Positions 33,456 through 46,099 of a DNA stretch of 64,000 nt are shown here, piece after piece. The stretch comes from Terana coerulea. Lineage: Eukaryota; Basidiomycota; Agaricomycetes; Polyporales; Phanerochaetaceae. Within the stretch, counting starts at the first letter, position 1, and each line of letters starts with the position of its first letter. A model generated the notes under the pieces. It was not told the DNA's origin and did not search any database. It saw nothing but the letters and a program-made list of their open reading frames with translations. The translations under genes and the position numbers were made by a program. Where the stretch lies: positions 186,001 to 250,000 of the forward strand of contig JAKOGH010000645.1 of NCBI GenBank assembly GCA_024811115.1, written 5' to 3'.

Positions 33456-35789
33456 ATGTCCGATGGCGATAGACGAAATTTCCTCGCTGCAATTCTCAGC
33501 CCTTCCATCCCGACATCGCCATCGCCCATCCACTTCTGGGCGATCACGGAGTTGGATCTTTGCAAGATCGTACTCTCATGTGTTCATTCTCTGCGAAGGT
33601 TCCTAGCCATCACGCGTGCGCTCAAGAAACTCTGCATTCGTTTCTGTCGTTGGAACTCTCCCATCGGCCTCGACATCTCTTGCAAGATCATTTCTCAGGC
33701 CGACGTTCGTCTGAAAGATCTCACTATATGGGGCGACGCAGCCTGGGCATCGGACGAACGCACGGTGCTTCTTACCGAATGGCTTGGTCGCTCGGGGCTC
33801 GCTACTTCACTCGCTGCGGTCAACCTTGAACGTATGGTGCTTGGGGAAAACGCGATACTTGACGCAATTTGCTCAATTATCGAGGCCTCTTCAAGTTCTG
33901 TCGAACTCCTAAAGCTATATTTCGGGCCCAATATGAGCAGTCGAAGTAGTGAGCAAACTTCGTTTATGTGTGTTGAGTATTATTTAACAGTAACCAAGTT
34001 GCGAACGCGGTGTCTAATTGCAAACTACTCGAAGCCCTCGTACTGAAGATGCCCTACCACGCGCTCGTCTTCTCGAGACTATTGGATTTTTTAGAAGCAC
34101 TGGATGACTCAAACCTCTCCAGCATGCTCCTGATGTTCGAACACTCCTTATTGTGCATCGAACCCCTTGCATCTCAATGGGGATACCTTGACGACATATT
34201 TTGCGGCCAAGTCATGGGCTGCCTTACAAGCGTAGCAGTCGGCCGGGTGTCTCTGGCGATTCCGGGAGATGAATCGTTTTGCTGGGGAGATGATTATACT
34301 TGGCAGCCATACCAGCGGGATCGTGGATACTTGGACCTGACGGAGCTACTGCCCGCTGCGCACGAACGACAGATATTATATTACTGGCCGGGACCTGAAG
34401 CGGCGCTCGAGGCTGTACCATTTCCACTCCCGAAGCCCATATTCGCGATCGAGGTTTTTGAGCAAATCATCGATTTCCTAGCAGGAAGAAGTGAATTCGT
34501 AGGGCGATCTCACTGGGTAGACCGGGAAGCCATGGAAACCCTGAAAGCATGTTCATTAGTATGCCACGCATGGGTGCCGCGAAGTCAATACCACCTATTC
34601 CGCGCGATGAAGATACGCTGTGAAGTCACAGGAGAAAAGACGCTGGCTGAATTCACGAGACTGGTCACGAAGTCCGGTCTGATTCGATCAGGCATAGAAA
34701 CCGTGGTTGCAGAGGCGGGCAGTATAGCCAGTCCAGGTCTCCATGCCGTCGTTACCCGCCTTCCACTCCTCCTGCCTCAGCTAACTAGGCTTGCATTCGC
34801 TCGAGGTGTCTTGTATCTCCCTCATGGTCGGGCCCTTCATGTCTGTATGCGCCAATTTCAGTCCATAACCGCATTGGATCTTCATAGGGTTGTATTTTAC
34901 TCCGCCTGCGACCTCTGCCGTTTCATTTCTTCTGTTGGCCAGCTACAGAAGCTGTTCCTCGACTGGCCGGCTTGGCACGAGGCTCTGTCAAATCAATCAC
35001 TCTCTCCATCGCACATTCCGTCCCCCACCCGTTTGGACGTCCTGCACATTGCTGCGAGTGCCACATGGCTAATGGACAATCGCTCGGTCTACCTTATACA
35101 CTGGCTGGCCCAATCTGGGACTGCGACGCTGTGCACAAACATGGACGTGCTGTGGATGATGATCCTGGACGGTCGGATGCTCTCAGCCGTTCAATCTGTC
35201 ATTGCAGCGTGCAAGGACAGTTTGGAGTCCTGTGTCCTTGGATTAGGCCCTGAGGTGGAGTTCAGCCACCGTGCGTATTCTGCTATAGACGTCGAAATAT
35301 ATCGCTTATATGGTATCTTTCATTAAAGCAGTTGGTATCACGTTGTCCATTATGTCTCGACTGGATTTTCTCTTTATCCAGGTCCCATATGATAAACCAG
35401 CCTTTACGCGGATGGTCGGCCTACTCGCATGCCTAGACTGCCCGTCTCTCAGAACTCTCGAGCTGTGGTTCGATCAGTACTCGGGGCACTGTTTAGAGCC
35501 AAATGGACGAGACTGGCTGCACTTGGACGCGGTGCTGGAGCGAAATCAGTTGACTACAATCACCCACTTGACAATCGCGCGTTTTCCTAGGGCTGTCCCA
35601 AACGACGGTACATTCCGCTGGGGGGACTGGTACATGTATACAGACCCCGGTGTCGCGGACTTCCGCGAAGAGCTGAAGTCCCTCCTACCAAGCGTGCATC
35701 GGCGTGGTGCACTGCACTGTTACGACACTGCATTGAAAGGCAGGCATCCCATGGAAGGAGCGACGACTCGGATAGATGATCATGAGTAG
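33456..35789 (+). CDS. Two-unit F-box/LRR-like protein
   Basis: Exons 33456-33948, 33999-35270 and 35329-35789 join in frame to 741 residues. The protein holds two copies of one architecture. Unit 1 lacks its N-terminal F-box-like part but has the repeat-like middle (LTIWGDAAWASDERTVLLTEWL) and the end LDLTELLPAAHERQILYYW. The frame runs on without a stop into unit 2, which begins PFPLPKPIFAIEVFEQIIDFL and KACSLVCHAWVPRSQYHLF, an F-box-like start, repeats the middle (AASATWLMDNRSVYLIHWL) and ends LKSLLPSVHRRGALHCYD. Proteins with this plan are hugely expanded in agaricomycetes and are presumed SCF substrate adaptors. The likely origin is a tandem duplication whose intergenic part was deleted. 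The first ATG in frame is used; the real start may be in an upstream exon. Confidence 0.65.
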
Positions 35790-36059
35790 TGCGCAAGGGC
35801 ATCGAATCTGCGGGTTCAAGTTTAGGTTATGATATTTAGTATGGTCCAGATGATATCTCGTAGGACGACTCCATGCAGTCACGCAATTTTGTGTTAGTTT
35901 GTTGGAAGAGATGGCTTGGGCATATAAAATGATATTTCATAGGCTTCACTCATAATCATAGTGCATAATCTACTCCAGCTATCTTGCTCCCCCAGCCCTG
36001 GACAAAGCAAATCAGGGTCAGACTCCGGCAGCGTCCAAAGAATGACCGTACGGAATTGC

Positions 36060-37630
36060 CTAGGAACGCTCTCCCTCGCCAACTGATGACAACATGACCG
36101 TTGAGACATCCGAATCTCTTGCAGAACGTCTCAAGCGCGTACTTACTCTGGTATCAGAACGGGCCCCACTGGACCGCATAGAGCCACCGTTGGAGGACCC
36201 ACGGGTATACGACGACGGCCGCGAGTACTCCGAGTCCCTCTCGAAGATGGGCGACAGCGGCACGGGCGAGACAGCCAACCAGCTACGCGTATCGTGATCC
36301 TGGACAGGATACTCGGTCTCCGAGCCGGTACCGCTGGACCGCGTAGAGGCGGCGTCCGTCGACTCCGCCGCGGAACTCCATCTGTTGCCAGGATAATACC
36401 AGCTGGCCTCGCTCTCAGTACGCATACTGACGGACCGCGCCGATGACACGTCAGAGCGCCGTTCCATCTCAGTGTCGGTGCGCGATGCAGTGGAGGGTGG
36501 CCTTATGGAGGAGCTGCCCGAAGACGCACGGCTGCTGTGGCTATCGCGACGAGTGGTCGTAGAGCGCACAGGTACGAATAGCCCTGAATCCGGCCGCACT
36601 GAAGCAAAGTCTGGGAATGGGGAGTCCAGAGGAGCGGAAGATAGCTGACTGGAAGTGCTGGGGATGTCGGGGATGCTGGGGATGCTCGCCAGGCTCCTAG
36701 CACGGCTGCGACTAGATAGTTGGCTGTGAACGCTCTTCACACTGCCTGATCTGGAGAGGCTGGACCGCGGGGATACGAGAACCGGGGACTTCGACCTTTG
36801 GCTACTAGTCCTGTCTGCGGCCGATAGTAAATTTGCCAACTTGCGGAAAGATTGTTGTGCCTCTGCGTTCTTGGCAGACGTCGCCGACGGAACGCTCTTC
36901 TGGCTATCGGCTCGAGTGGAAGGAGGACGCGGCGAGCCGAGACCTTCCGGCCCAAAGCATTCACGCATTCTCGTGGGCTTGAGATGCGAAGCGTTCGACG
37001 ACCGCAAGGGCGACCTCGTTGAAACAGCACTTTCACTGGCGGCTCTGGCATGGGTAGGTCGCACAGGGGCTGCTTCAGAGGTGCTGGATGGCGTATGTAG
37101 TTGCCGAGAAGATGCTCGCGGGGAAATGGCGCTATCTGTTGAAGCACGACGAGAGGTAGGCCGCAGGGCAGGTACACTGTCTGACAAGGCATAGCGTTGA
37201 CGACGCTCCACGAGACATACTGACCACTCAAGAGCCTCCCCCTCGGTTACGTTTGCACGCATCCATTGTTCAGAAGTAGGCGACCTCCTACTGATTGATG
37301 TGCCCTGCTTGGCCGAAGTAGAAATCTCCGCATAACTATCAAAGGAGTAAATACGCGAGTATAGATCAACCCAAGTGTGTATAAAAAAGAAAGAAAAAAA
37401 CGCACCCCGAGTCTTTGTTCGACCTAGATTTCGCAGACTTGGAGCTACCACTGGTTGAAGACTTCTCCACAGAGTCGCTGTATACGTCGTCAATTGCCAG
37501 TGCGGTTGTCTTCCACGACGCTGGAGTTATCGTAGAACTGTAGGGGTCGCGCCTGGCTGCATAACACATTAGTGTAGGCTTCCGAGTAAAGAGAATGACA
37601 CACACCGGAAGATGAGTCTTCCGAAGGCAT
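36060..37630 (-). CDS. Ser/Arg-rich low-complexity protein
   Basis: Exons 37630-37606, 37556-37406 and 37335-36060 join in frame to 483 residues, starting MPSEDSSSG. Most of the protein is Ser/Thr/Arg-rich and likely disordered (SSGSSSIRPPSTASRTDTE, SRSGSVKSVHSQLSSRSR). A better conserved-looking patch is SEQWMRANVTEGEALEW near residue 85, and ESEASWYYPGNRWSS near residue 375. The many RxxS sites suggest regulation by basophilic kinases. No enzymatic domain is visible. Unknown function. Confidence 0.7.
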
Positions 37631-38781
37631 AATAATTTCGAATGATGTCGAGATGATGTGGTAGGTGGCGCAACAGACTGTCTGCTCGGGGGGATTGAAA
37701 GAGATGAATGGGTTCAAGGGACGTGCGGGGTATGGCGCTGCCGGCACGTTGTGACGGGCATGCGTCACGCTATATACGGTTCGGAGCGGGGCCATCAGTC
37801 TCGACTCGATCGACCGTATTTGTTTTCTTGTTATGCCGTTTAGCATGGAGTAAGAGGCCACGACGGCCACGCTTTATGGTTTAAGCCAGGGACGACGGCC
37901 AAATGGGCCCAAGACAAACACCGGATACTGACAGGGCCTGTTTCATGTCCGCTAAGTGTCTTTTCAGGGAGAGGCCATGGTGTAACACTAACCTCCAACC
38001 CGAACCTTGGCGGTAGTGGGCCATCGAGATAACTTCTTAGTATGCCGCCGTTCTGCGGTAACATCGTCCGAGGTTGTCACGTTGTAAGACTTGAAACTCT
38101 TCTGGTAATTTGCAGACCGACAGTATAGGTTTCCAGTGAAGTCATAGTCACCATGGAATATGACGACGGGGTCATGGCCACGGCGGGACGGAACGTCAAG
38201 TTTTGTTCAAGGCTTACATAAGCATGTCAAACTTGGAGGCCTTTGACCAGAGCTGGTGCGAGGTGGTGACATTGTATCTAGCACATTTTCTGCGAGACAA
38301 AATGGCCAATGTAAGCAGATCAAAATGTCTCAGCCGTATGTCTGCCAAAGGCTCACCTCTGCGATGGTCAGGACTCAGAAAGCCGCAGTCTGCTCTGTTG
38401 CGCCGCCGCGAACCACCTTGCCCACAGTGCCAGCGAATCAGCGTCTTGTTTGGTTGCGCTTGCTCAACCCTAACCCCATTTCTTGGCCGAATCGCAGCTC
38501 TCGAGGTAAAATGCTTGCTCTCAGTCGACTTTCATCATTACCACCAACTATCTGTATGTTTATGAGGTTCAAGCTGGCTCAGGTGCCTCGTCATGTCTGT
38601 ACAAGATTATTGGCCAGCCGAGGATGGCCCCCACAAGCCGAAGTTCCTCCAAAGGCTCGAAGTCCAATTGAACGCGTGAATATCCTCATCGATACACTTT
38701 TGCAAAGCCCCAGCAGGGTATAGCTATCGCATAGCCTGTTCTGCGGTATGTAAGCTTACACTCTGATGTCTTATCAACCAG
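37631..38781. other. Upstream region, no gene resolved
   Basis: This is the promoter side of the Ser-rich gene followed by 38203-38723, where open frames overlap without a convincing splice pattern. The missing 5' exons of the disrupted gene at 38782 should lie in the right half. Confidence 0.3.
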
Positions 38782-40849
38782 TGGTCAATGCTGATGCTTA
38801 CAAGCCTTCCGGTGCACAGAAGCCACAGCCCGACCGCGGGCTAGTGTGGGAGAAGGATGCGGATAGGACGGTGGGCGTGGCCAATGAGATACGGACTTGG
38901 AACCCGACTTCAATTGGGCCAGTGCAAGGCTGAACAAAGCTACGGACGGCGCTGGGGTAGTGTTCACACCGCTGCACATGGCGGTGGCGGCTTCCTGCGC
39001 TGTCGTCGCGGACGAACGAACACCATCCGCGGAGGATCTTCTCGCCCAATTCTCGCCATGTCAAAATCCCACCAAAGCGGGCACTACCGTCTTCAAATTC
39101 ATTCCTGCGTCGACCAATCGTCGCTTGGGCTGTTCGGTCAGCAGAAGACCGCGAAGGGGCGAGGGGACCGCCACCAACAGTTGGGACTGAATGCGACCCA
39201 CTGGGCGACGGCGGTGACGTGAGAAGTAGAGGTACGCCCAGGTGCAGCCGCCCGCCTGCACGATGACTGCCGCTCTGTCGAGGACAAGGGAGGGAAAGGA
39301 CGACGATCATCATCACGAGACACGTGGCCCGGACTCCGAACACGCTGCAAACGCATGTCGTCCATCATATAGGCCACCGCACCTCTGACGCATGTCGCTT
39401 GGTGTCAACCCAGGTCCGACCGCCTCTGCTCAGGTCGAGAACGACTGTCTGCCTTCCCACTCGATCTGCACAAGTCTCCAAAGGAATGTACGTTAATGAC
39501 ATGATGAGCGGTGCGTATGGCTGGTTCACGGATTGAGGAAAGCTAATAGCTTTGTTGGGCCGCGCACCAGATGCCAATATTTCTTACCAACATCTTTCGC
39601 AGGCACGCAGCCCCGACGTCTACGCCAAGCGTCGGCACGCAGCCCCAACCAGCACGGCGCTGACCGACGGGTTCGACGCGCCCACTGAGGCGCCCACCGA
39701 ATGGAATACCACGGGCGTCGAGGGCGTGGAAGGGCGCGACTACGAAATATCCATCAGCGGGTACAGAAACTACGTCCAAGAAATGGAGCGATTCCTCGAC
39801 GAGGACGCCGACTCCGTGCGCAGCCTGCCGCGCAAGGACCCTCGCGCAGGCCGCACTCGCACCGAGAGCTTGCGGGGCTCCCACTCCGGACGAGACCCTG
39901 CGCGGGAGCGGGAGCCTCCGGAGCTACGCCAGCAAGGACAACCTCCGCCAGCTTGCAGGCAATAGTGTCACTGTGGACGTAGTAGGCTTCCCAGGCGTGC
40001 AGGGCATGACCGGAGCATCTCCGCTTGGAGAGAGCGAGTTGCCAAGAGCAGCACCCAGGACAGCAGTGACCTCAGGAGCGACGCGGCGAACAGCCACGTC
40101 CACAGACGCATGCCCTCGAAAGAGGCGCTCGTGGGTCAGGTCGTCGCAAGTCGGACGACAGGGCAATCCTCCGGGAGCGGCGGCAAATCAAAACATACGT
40201 CAAAGGGCTCTAGCGGCGACTACGAACGTACGGAGGTATGTATCCTATTACGTCTTACTGCACGGATTAACAATACGGCCTGTAGTATATCATATCATAC
40301 CAGCAGCCCGCAAACAAGGTTGGCGTGACGCAGCAAGTGTATACGTCCTCCGAAGTCGGCCTTCTGTCACCACGAGGCGGCAGACGCGGCAGCGTAGCGT
40401 CCAAAGTCCTGTCGCACACGCACACGAGCAAGTCCCCGCCCTCACCGCGACGTTCGCCGGGTAAATCGTACGAGCGCACAGAGGTGAGGAAGCCCGCGCT
40501 GACATCATGCAAAACGAAACTTAATCTGACTGCGCCCGATCCCTTACAGTACATGATGTCGTACCTGCACACTCCGCCGCACAGCGGCAGCCAAGAGAGT
40601 GCACAGAGCTCGCCGAAACCGCACGCGCACGCCTCGCCCGTGGACCTCATCCTATCGTCGTGCGAACCCTCGCTATTGCACATCGGTCCGGTGCTATCGG
40701 GGCTTGGAATCTTCAAGATGGAACACCTTCGGGCGGTGGCGCGGCTGACCGAGGAGACGCGGAACAGGGAGTTACGAGAGCCGGCGTTGAGGAAGGGCGT
40801 GTCGGTCATGGAGTGGGCCATCCTGCTTGACAAGATCTTGACGCTGTGA
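38782..40849 (+). pseudogene. Decayed Ser-rich protein with C-terminal SAM-like helices
   Basis: Readable pieces in order are: KPQPDRGLVWEKDADRTVGV and ANEIRTWNPTSIGPVQ (38785-38930), TPLHMAVAASCAVV and AEDLLAQFSP (38940-39130), a His/Asp-rich patch, RDYEISISGYRNYVQEMERF (39740-39800), SYASKDNLRQL and VDVVGFPGVQGM (39920-40015), GDYERTE before an intron (40237-40305), SYERTE before another (40484-40550) and a C-terminal exon ending GIFKMEHLRAVARL..GVSVMEWAILLDKILTL. The last part looks like a SAM-type or similar helical module. Frame changes occur near 38932, 39130, 39163, 39876 and 40043, each explicable by one base. The last two introns and the final exon are intact. The family appears widespread in agaricomycetes, but its role is unknown to me. 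Confidence 0.6.
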
Positions 40850-41078
40850 GGCTGCGGCGGCGGTTCAGAATCTGGACATGTATTTCATTGCTGCTATTGC
40901 GTTGCTATGTTGTCTTGCTGTCGATGCTATTGCGCAATCTTGCTGGAGCGGCGTCCAGGGTCCCCCTGATACCGACGCTGGGATCCGAGGGAATAAAATG
41001 AGCCGCGGAATGGTGCAAACTTTGTGTGGTCTCGGCCAATGCAGAGGTCAAGATGCGTAATGATACAGTGGCGAGATG

Positions 41079-44000
41079 TCACAGCGAGAGCCAGCGACGA
41101 TACAAGTCCTGCGCAAGAGGTGTTGCTCCCGTAGTCGTATAAATGATGGATAAATTATAGGCAGCTTCACGAGCCACTCCACAGTCGGCCTAAGTTGTCG
41201 TTCAATTGAGCAGTGGTATGACACGAGGCTGTGACACTCACATTAGGATCTGCTTGCAATTTCTGGTCAACCTGTGCGAGGACGCGTTCGTAATGCTTGA
41301 CGGCAAGGGAAAGCAATCCTGTGAAAATCAGTTGAGATCGTTTCAACACGGCCGACAACGAGCTCCAACACACCCAGATGATGAAAGGCTCGGCCGAAGT
41401 TGTATTCGACTTCATCCGGGGCATCTCCGCCACGTAGATTGCGATACTTTGACAGAAACGCCATTGCCTAGATGAGGTGTTAAAACGTTCGAGACACATA
41501 CTTCGGTTCACGTACCTGAGTGATGAGATGATGCCGGTTATCTGCTTGACGCTGCATTGCGCGCCCGATGGATGCGACTGCGAGGCACAGACAAATGATG
41601 GGGTCATGCGGGCAGTAATCGTAGGCGTGAAGGAGATAGACTGACAGAATTGTTATGTCAGTCGGCCACTTGTAACCGTAGAACAGGCACTCACAAAGTG
41701 CACTTTGATAGCTCTTCGCCGCCAGACATATCTGCCCATACACCGCAACACCAATCGGGTTCTCCTTGGACGGAAGCCTCGAAGCGCTCGCCAACAAGTC
41801 AATGCTGCCTCTCGCGTCACCATCCTCCTCCTCAGGCTCCGCTTTCACGCCTGTCAGCGCATACCTCTTTGTCGTGTTGTTCCAGTTCAGCGACTCCGGC
41901 GCCTTCATCGCTGCATCGGTGGTCCGAAGATCTCTAAGCAGATGCTTGGACAGCTTCGAGTCGAGAAAGCCGTCTGTTGGGCGGAAGCCGCTCGCGAGGG
42001 AGGCAAGGAGAATGCGGAGGGGCTCGTTGTTAAATTGATGGTTGTTCACGATCTTGCGTGACTGCTCGACGACGGTGTCATAACGACCAGCGGCGACCGA
42101 GCAAGCTGTTCGTACGAGTGTGGTTAGTAAGGACAGAATATGACGCATTACTGCAGGTTGACGCACTTATGAGAGCGCAGCGGATTGAGTCCTGGTGATG
42201 CGGCTTTTGGAATGCGTTCGAGTACAGGATATGCCTGAGGATTTCTTGGGCCTCATCGTATTGCTCTCCTTGGGTCAGGTTGAATGAATACTGGTTGGCC
42301 ATTTTAAGTAAGAACTCTGGCCAGCAAGTACTTGAAACGAAACTTACCTGCATAAACATACGTAGCCAGTCATCGAACTTGATAGTTCGGAAATGGTCAA
42401 GTTCGCCGTCCGCTTTGGTCTTCTTCGCCATCGCGTTACGCCCTGCATGATGTGTTCGCAGTTCAAAGCCTGTCGCATCAGTTATGATAGCTGGGGAATG
42501 ACTCACCCAAGTCAAGCTGAAGCCGGGACGCCATGTTCTCCTCGTTCGCTTCCGCACTCATCTTCTTCCGACTAGACTTCGGGAATACTCCCTTGAATCC
42601 AGCGTGCTAAAAATATCGTTAAGCCCCACACTTTTCAGTCAACTGCCAGTCATAACTCACCCGGGTAGTTAAGAAGAGCGCTCTGGTCTCCCTGAACGAT
42701 TCTACCAGCATTTCAGCCTCATGCATCCACTCCCTATCCGCCTCGTTATCCCCAGCAAGCATGCGTGCCCACAGGTCCCTTACACGCCTGAACGACAAAG
42801 TCGCCTCCGTTTCCTTCTTCGCCTCGAGTTCACGAAGCTGTGCCGTTGTAAGCTTGCCGGTTTTCGCGGCTTTCGTTTGCTTTCCTTTTCGTCCTTTCTC
42901 TTCGAATAGAGATGCACCAGTTGCGCCTTCCGCGTGGCCGTCCGCGCCTTCACCCTGCCGAGTGCCGGGCTTCCGGCGGCGGGAGTCGATGACTGTTACA
43001 AAAGATGTCAGAGTACGGTGACCAGCAATGGATACACAAACCTACCTTGCATGACAAGGTCAAGGGCTTTTCTCGGCTCTCCAAAGAACTCGTAAATCTC
43101 TGCTAGCTTCATCTTGGCGTCGTTGTGCGTTGGATCAGCTTTAATCACTGCCAAAATATAGGTAAGACAGATAATCCAAAGAAGACTCCAGCAAAGCGCT
43201 CACCATGCTCGTATATCTCAGCTGCCTCCGCGGCTTCATCCGTCATGCGTCGACAAGCTGCCGCCTGCAGGAGAACATGCATGCTGCTTGTCTGTCATGG
43301 AGGGCCGACGTCAGTATACTGAGCACAAAGAAGCTAGGTAAGTACGCACGCCAGCATCTGCACCTAACATCTCGTAAATCTTAACGGCATCAGCGTACAT
43401 TTCACGCTCGAAGTAGGCGTCCGCGATTTCACCGAATAGAGGGGCGTATTCCATGATGTCTTGCGCTAAGATTGTGTTTGCGTGCATCTACAACCCGAAG
43501 TCAGCGCATATAACCAGCTGCCTACACCCATACGCACCATCCCTTCGTTTATATCACCCATCTTTATTCGTGCTATTGCAAGCCGATGTCTGGCATTGAC
43601 ATCGAGGGGATACATGCCTGGTTTTACTTCCCCCTCGCCTACAGCTCTCGCGCCCTCGCCTGGAACATCCCACTCTCTGTCATCCTCAATCGCGTCCCAT
43701 AACTTCTGCGCTGCACGCCCTTGAAGCCAACGACAACCCTTCCTAATCGTCTGTACTGCCTGCTCGTGTTCACCAAGCGTATTCTGCAGGTCCGCAAGGA
43801 CAAGGATCTCCATGAGCCCGAAGCCGGTTCCTTCCGGGTTTGCGGAGTCCGCAGGCGGAACTTGACCAGAGGGGAATGCGGCCTGGTAATGCGTCAAGGC
43901 ATCCGCAAAGAGCGTGGCACAGACGACGAAGTCGGAAAGTTCGATGAGCACAGGGCGAACTTCAGCGAGGACGTTGAGGTCGTGCGGAATACGTTTGAGG

Positions 44001-44931
44001 ATGGCGAGCAAGGAATTGCGTGCCTGAAAATTCAATGATTCAGTGGACTGAGTCGGGAACTGGGGGTTGATAAAAAGCTCACGATCTTCAATTCGCCAAT
44101 CTCCTTCGCCAGGGACGCTCGCTCCCACAGAGCATTGATGTTCGTAGGGTCCAGTTGATGCAGCTTCCTGTAGCAATATAGGGCTTGTTGGTGGTAGCCT
44201 TTGCTCCTGAGCGTTGTCAGTGGTCAAACTAGGGGTAAGGATAAAAGTAACGCACCTAGACTGTTCTGCCAATCTATCCCACTCTTCCGGATCCTGGTTC
44301 AAGTGGGCTGCCACAATTCGTAGTTGTAACGCCTCATGATATTGGTTCATATCGTCATGGCATTGTGCGAGAACAGACCAGGCTGGGCCTGCTTGCGGTT
44401 CAATCTTGATGACTTGTTGCATAATGCGGAGAGTTTCTGGTATGTCGTTGTCTACATATGCTTGGTTTCCTTCACCAATCAGTGCTTTTACTTGAGTGGA
44501 CAAGACGACGCCCTTTTGTCGACCTGGCTAGGCAAGGATCGTTATTCGCGTATCACACTAGATACTGGCTGAACGCACCTTTCGTCCCCTCTTCTTCCCC
44601 ACGCCAGAAGCTTCACGTAGGTCGTCTTTGAATTCTGCGTCGCGATCTTTCAGGTCAAAGTCCCAGACCTTGCTAAGCGGACCGGTATTTGCGTCTCCTT
44701 TCCGAATCTCGCGCACCAAGCGGCTAGCAATGTTGATTCACACATGAATCTTGGTATAAAGAGCTTCAAAACGCACTCGAAGTCTTGGTCGACCTCCTCC
44801 TCAGCTGGAGATACTGCTCGCTCCTTGCCCTTCCGCTGACTAGGTCCCTCTTCCACGTCTTCTTCGCTTGATTCATCATTGTCGGACTCGGTATACTCGG
44901 ATTCACCACTGGCATCCTCATCGTCTGGCAT
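41079..44931 (-). CDS. TFC4: TFIIIC subunit Tfc4/Sfc4 (TPR protein)
   Basis: About 17 short exons separated by GT-AG introns give roughly 1,000 residues. The N-terminus is acidic (ESEYTESDNDESSEEDVEE), followed by VREIRKGDANTG. Tetratricopeptide repeats follow in two blocks: GEGNQAYVDNDIPETLRIMQ, EPQAGPAWSVLAQCHDDM and YHQQALYCYRKLHQLDPTN; later MHVLLQAAACRRMTDEAAEA and ADPTHNDAKMKLAEIYEF. A basic linker with KGRKGKQTKAAKTGKL separates them from the C-terminal repeats that end YTTTGATPLAQDLYRRWLSL. Tfc4 is the tauA subunit that bridges TFIIIC on tRNA genes to TFIIIB and Pol III, so it acts on genes such as the two tRNA-Ile loci in this window. The start ATG at 44931 precedes the acidic region as in other fungi. 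No frame lesion was found. Confidence 0.92.
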
Positions 44932-46099
44932 GATCCCGTGAGGGAAGGGTTATACGCGTTTCCAGAGATACACGCACCAAACACCTCGTCGTTGTTCCAG
45001 CCACTGCCGTCGGCAAAGGCGCCTTTTCCACTATATATCGCATGAGAGCGCTGTCCCGCGTTTTCTTGGCTATAGATCAAAACCATTAGCTCAATAACGA
45101 TCGAAATTGTGAGGGGTGCTTCGGGACGGACCCTGTAGTGCGACGCGAGTCGGTCACTCCCATGAGCGAGAGATGCAAGCATATAAGCGCGCATGTACGC
45201 TACAAGAGCGCATCAATTGATGGGAGGGTAAGGGCGCATCAGTTGATGACGAGGCCGTCGGCGTCAGGAACCTTGCTGGGAGAAACGCTGGAGAAAATGC
45301 GGAAATGCGACTGTCACTTAGTCTTGTCACTTACTTCTATGGCGGGCCGTTCATGAACACCTCCGTGCAGACATCTGTGTAGTCTGATAATGCGAGTGAC
45401 ATCTGGTTAGTCTTACTGGGGCAACGGTGGTGCAGTGGCCTGCTGAGTCCTGACTATGCAATGCTAGGATGAACCCAGCAGTGACGAGGCGAATACATGA
45501 TATGCTGTGCGTCCACTCTACTGCACAGACGACGAAGATGCTGACACTCCGTGTAAAAGATGCGCTTAGTACCTCTTTGCCGAACCGCACTTCATCACAC
45601 TTAATGCAGATTCAACCTGCGGTCGTCCGAAGCGGCCTCAGTGTCGTATCCGTTTAGACGACGAGCGTACGAACAAGTCTTCATCGAATATGTATGTATC
45701 GACTACTGACAACGGCGAAGTTATCTCACGCAAACAAGTCATCGTATCACAACCTACAGAAGTGCAAGCACAACATGGTACGTGCAATGCCTACTATCCC
45801 AACTCGTGACACGAGGTTGCTCAAATTGAACTATACAGGTAGGTAGTTTTCCATTCCTTTACCACCCTCTTACACATCTTGCTGATAATTTTGACTGGGT
45901 AGTCTTTCGATACACTGTGTGGGGCAAACTGAATCTCTCGATGTACAAACAAAGAGCCTCATGCACTTCTGACGTCTTGAACACTGAAGGCGGCAGTACT
46001 GGATCCTTAACCAGATCGGCAATGGCGCCTGAATGGGATATAAGGTCTTAGCATCCCATACTATTGCCAGCTCCCCCTCCCCCCTTTCATCCCAACGCT
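44932..46099. other. Intergenic, no gene seen
   Basis: This is the upstream region of TFC4 and of the MYND pseudogene. Short open frames occur, but no splice-consistent exon or domain. Confidence 0.35.
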
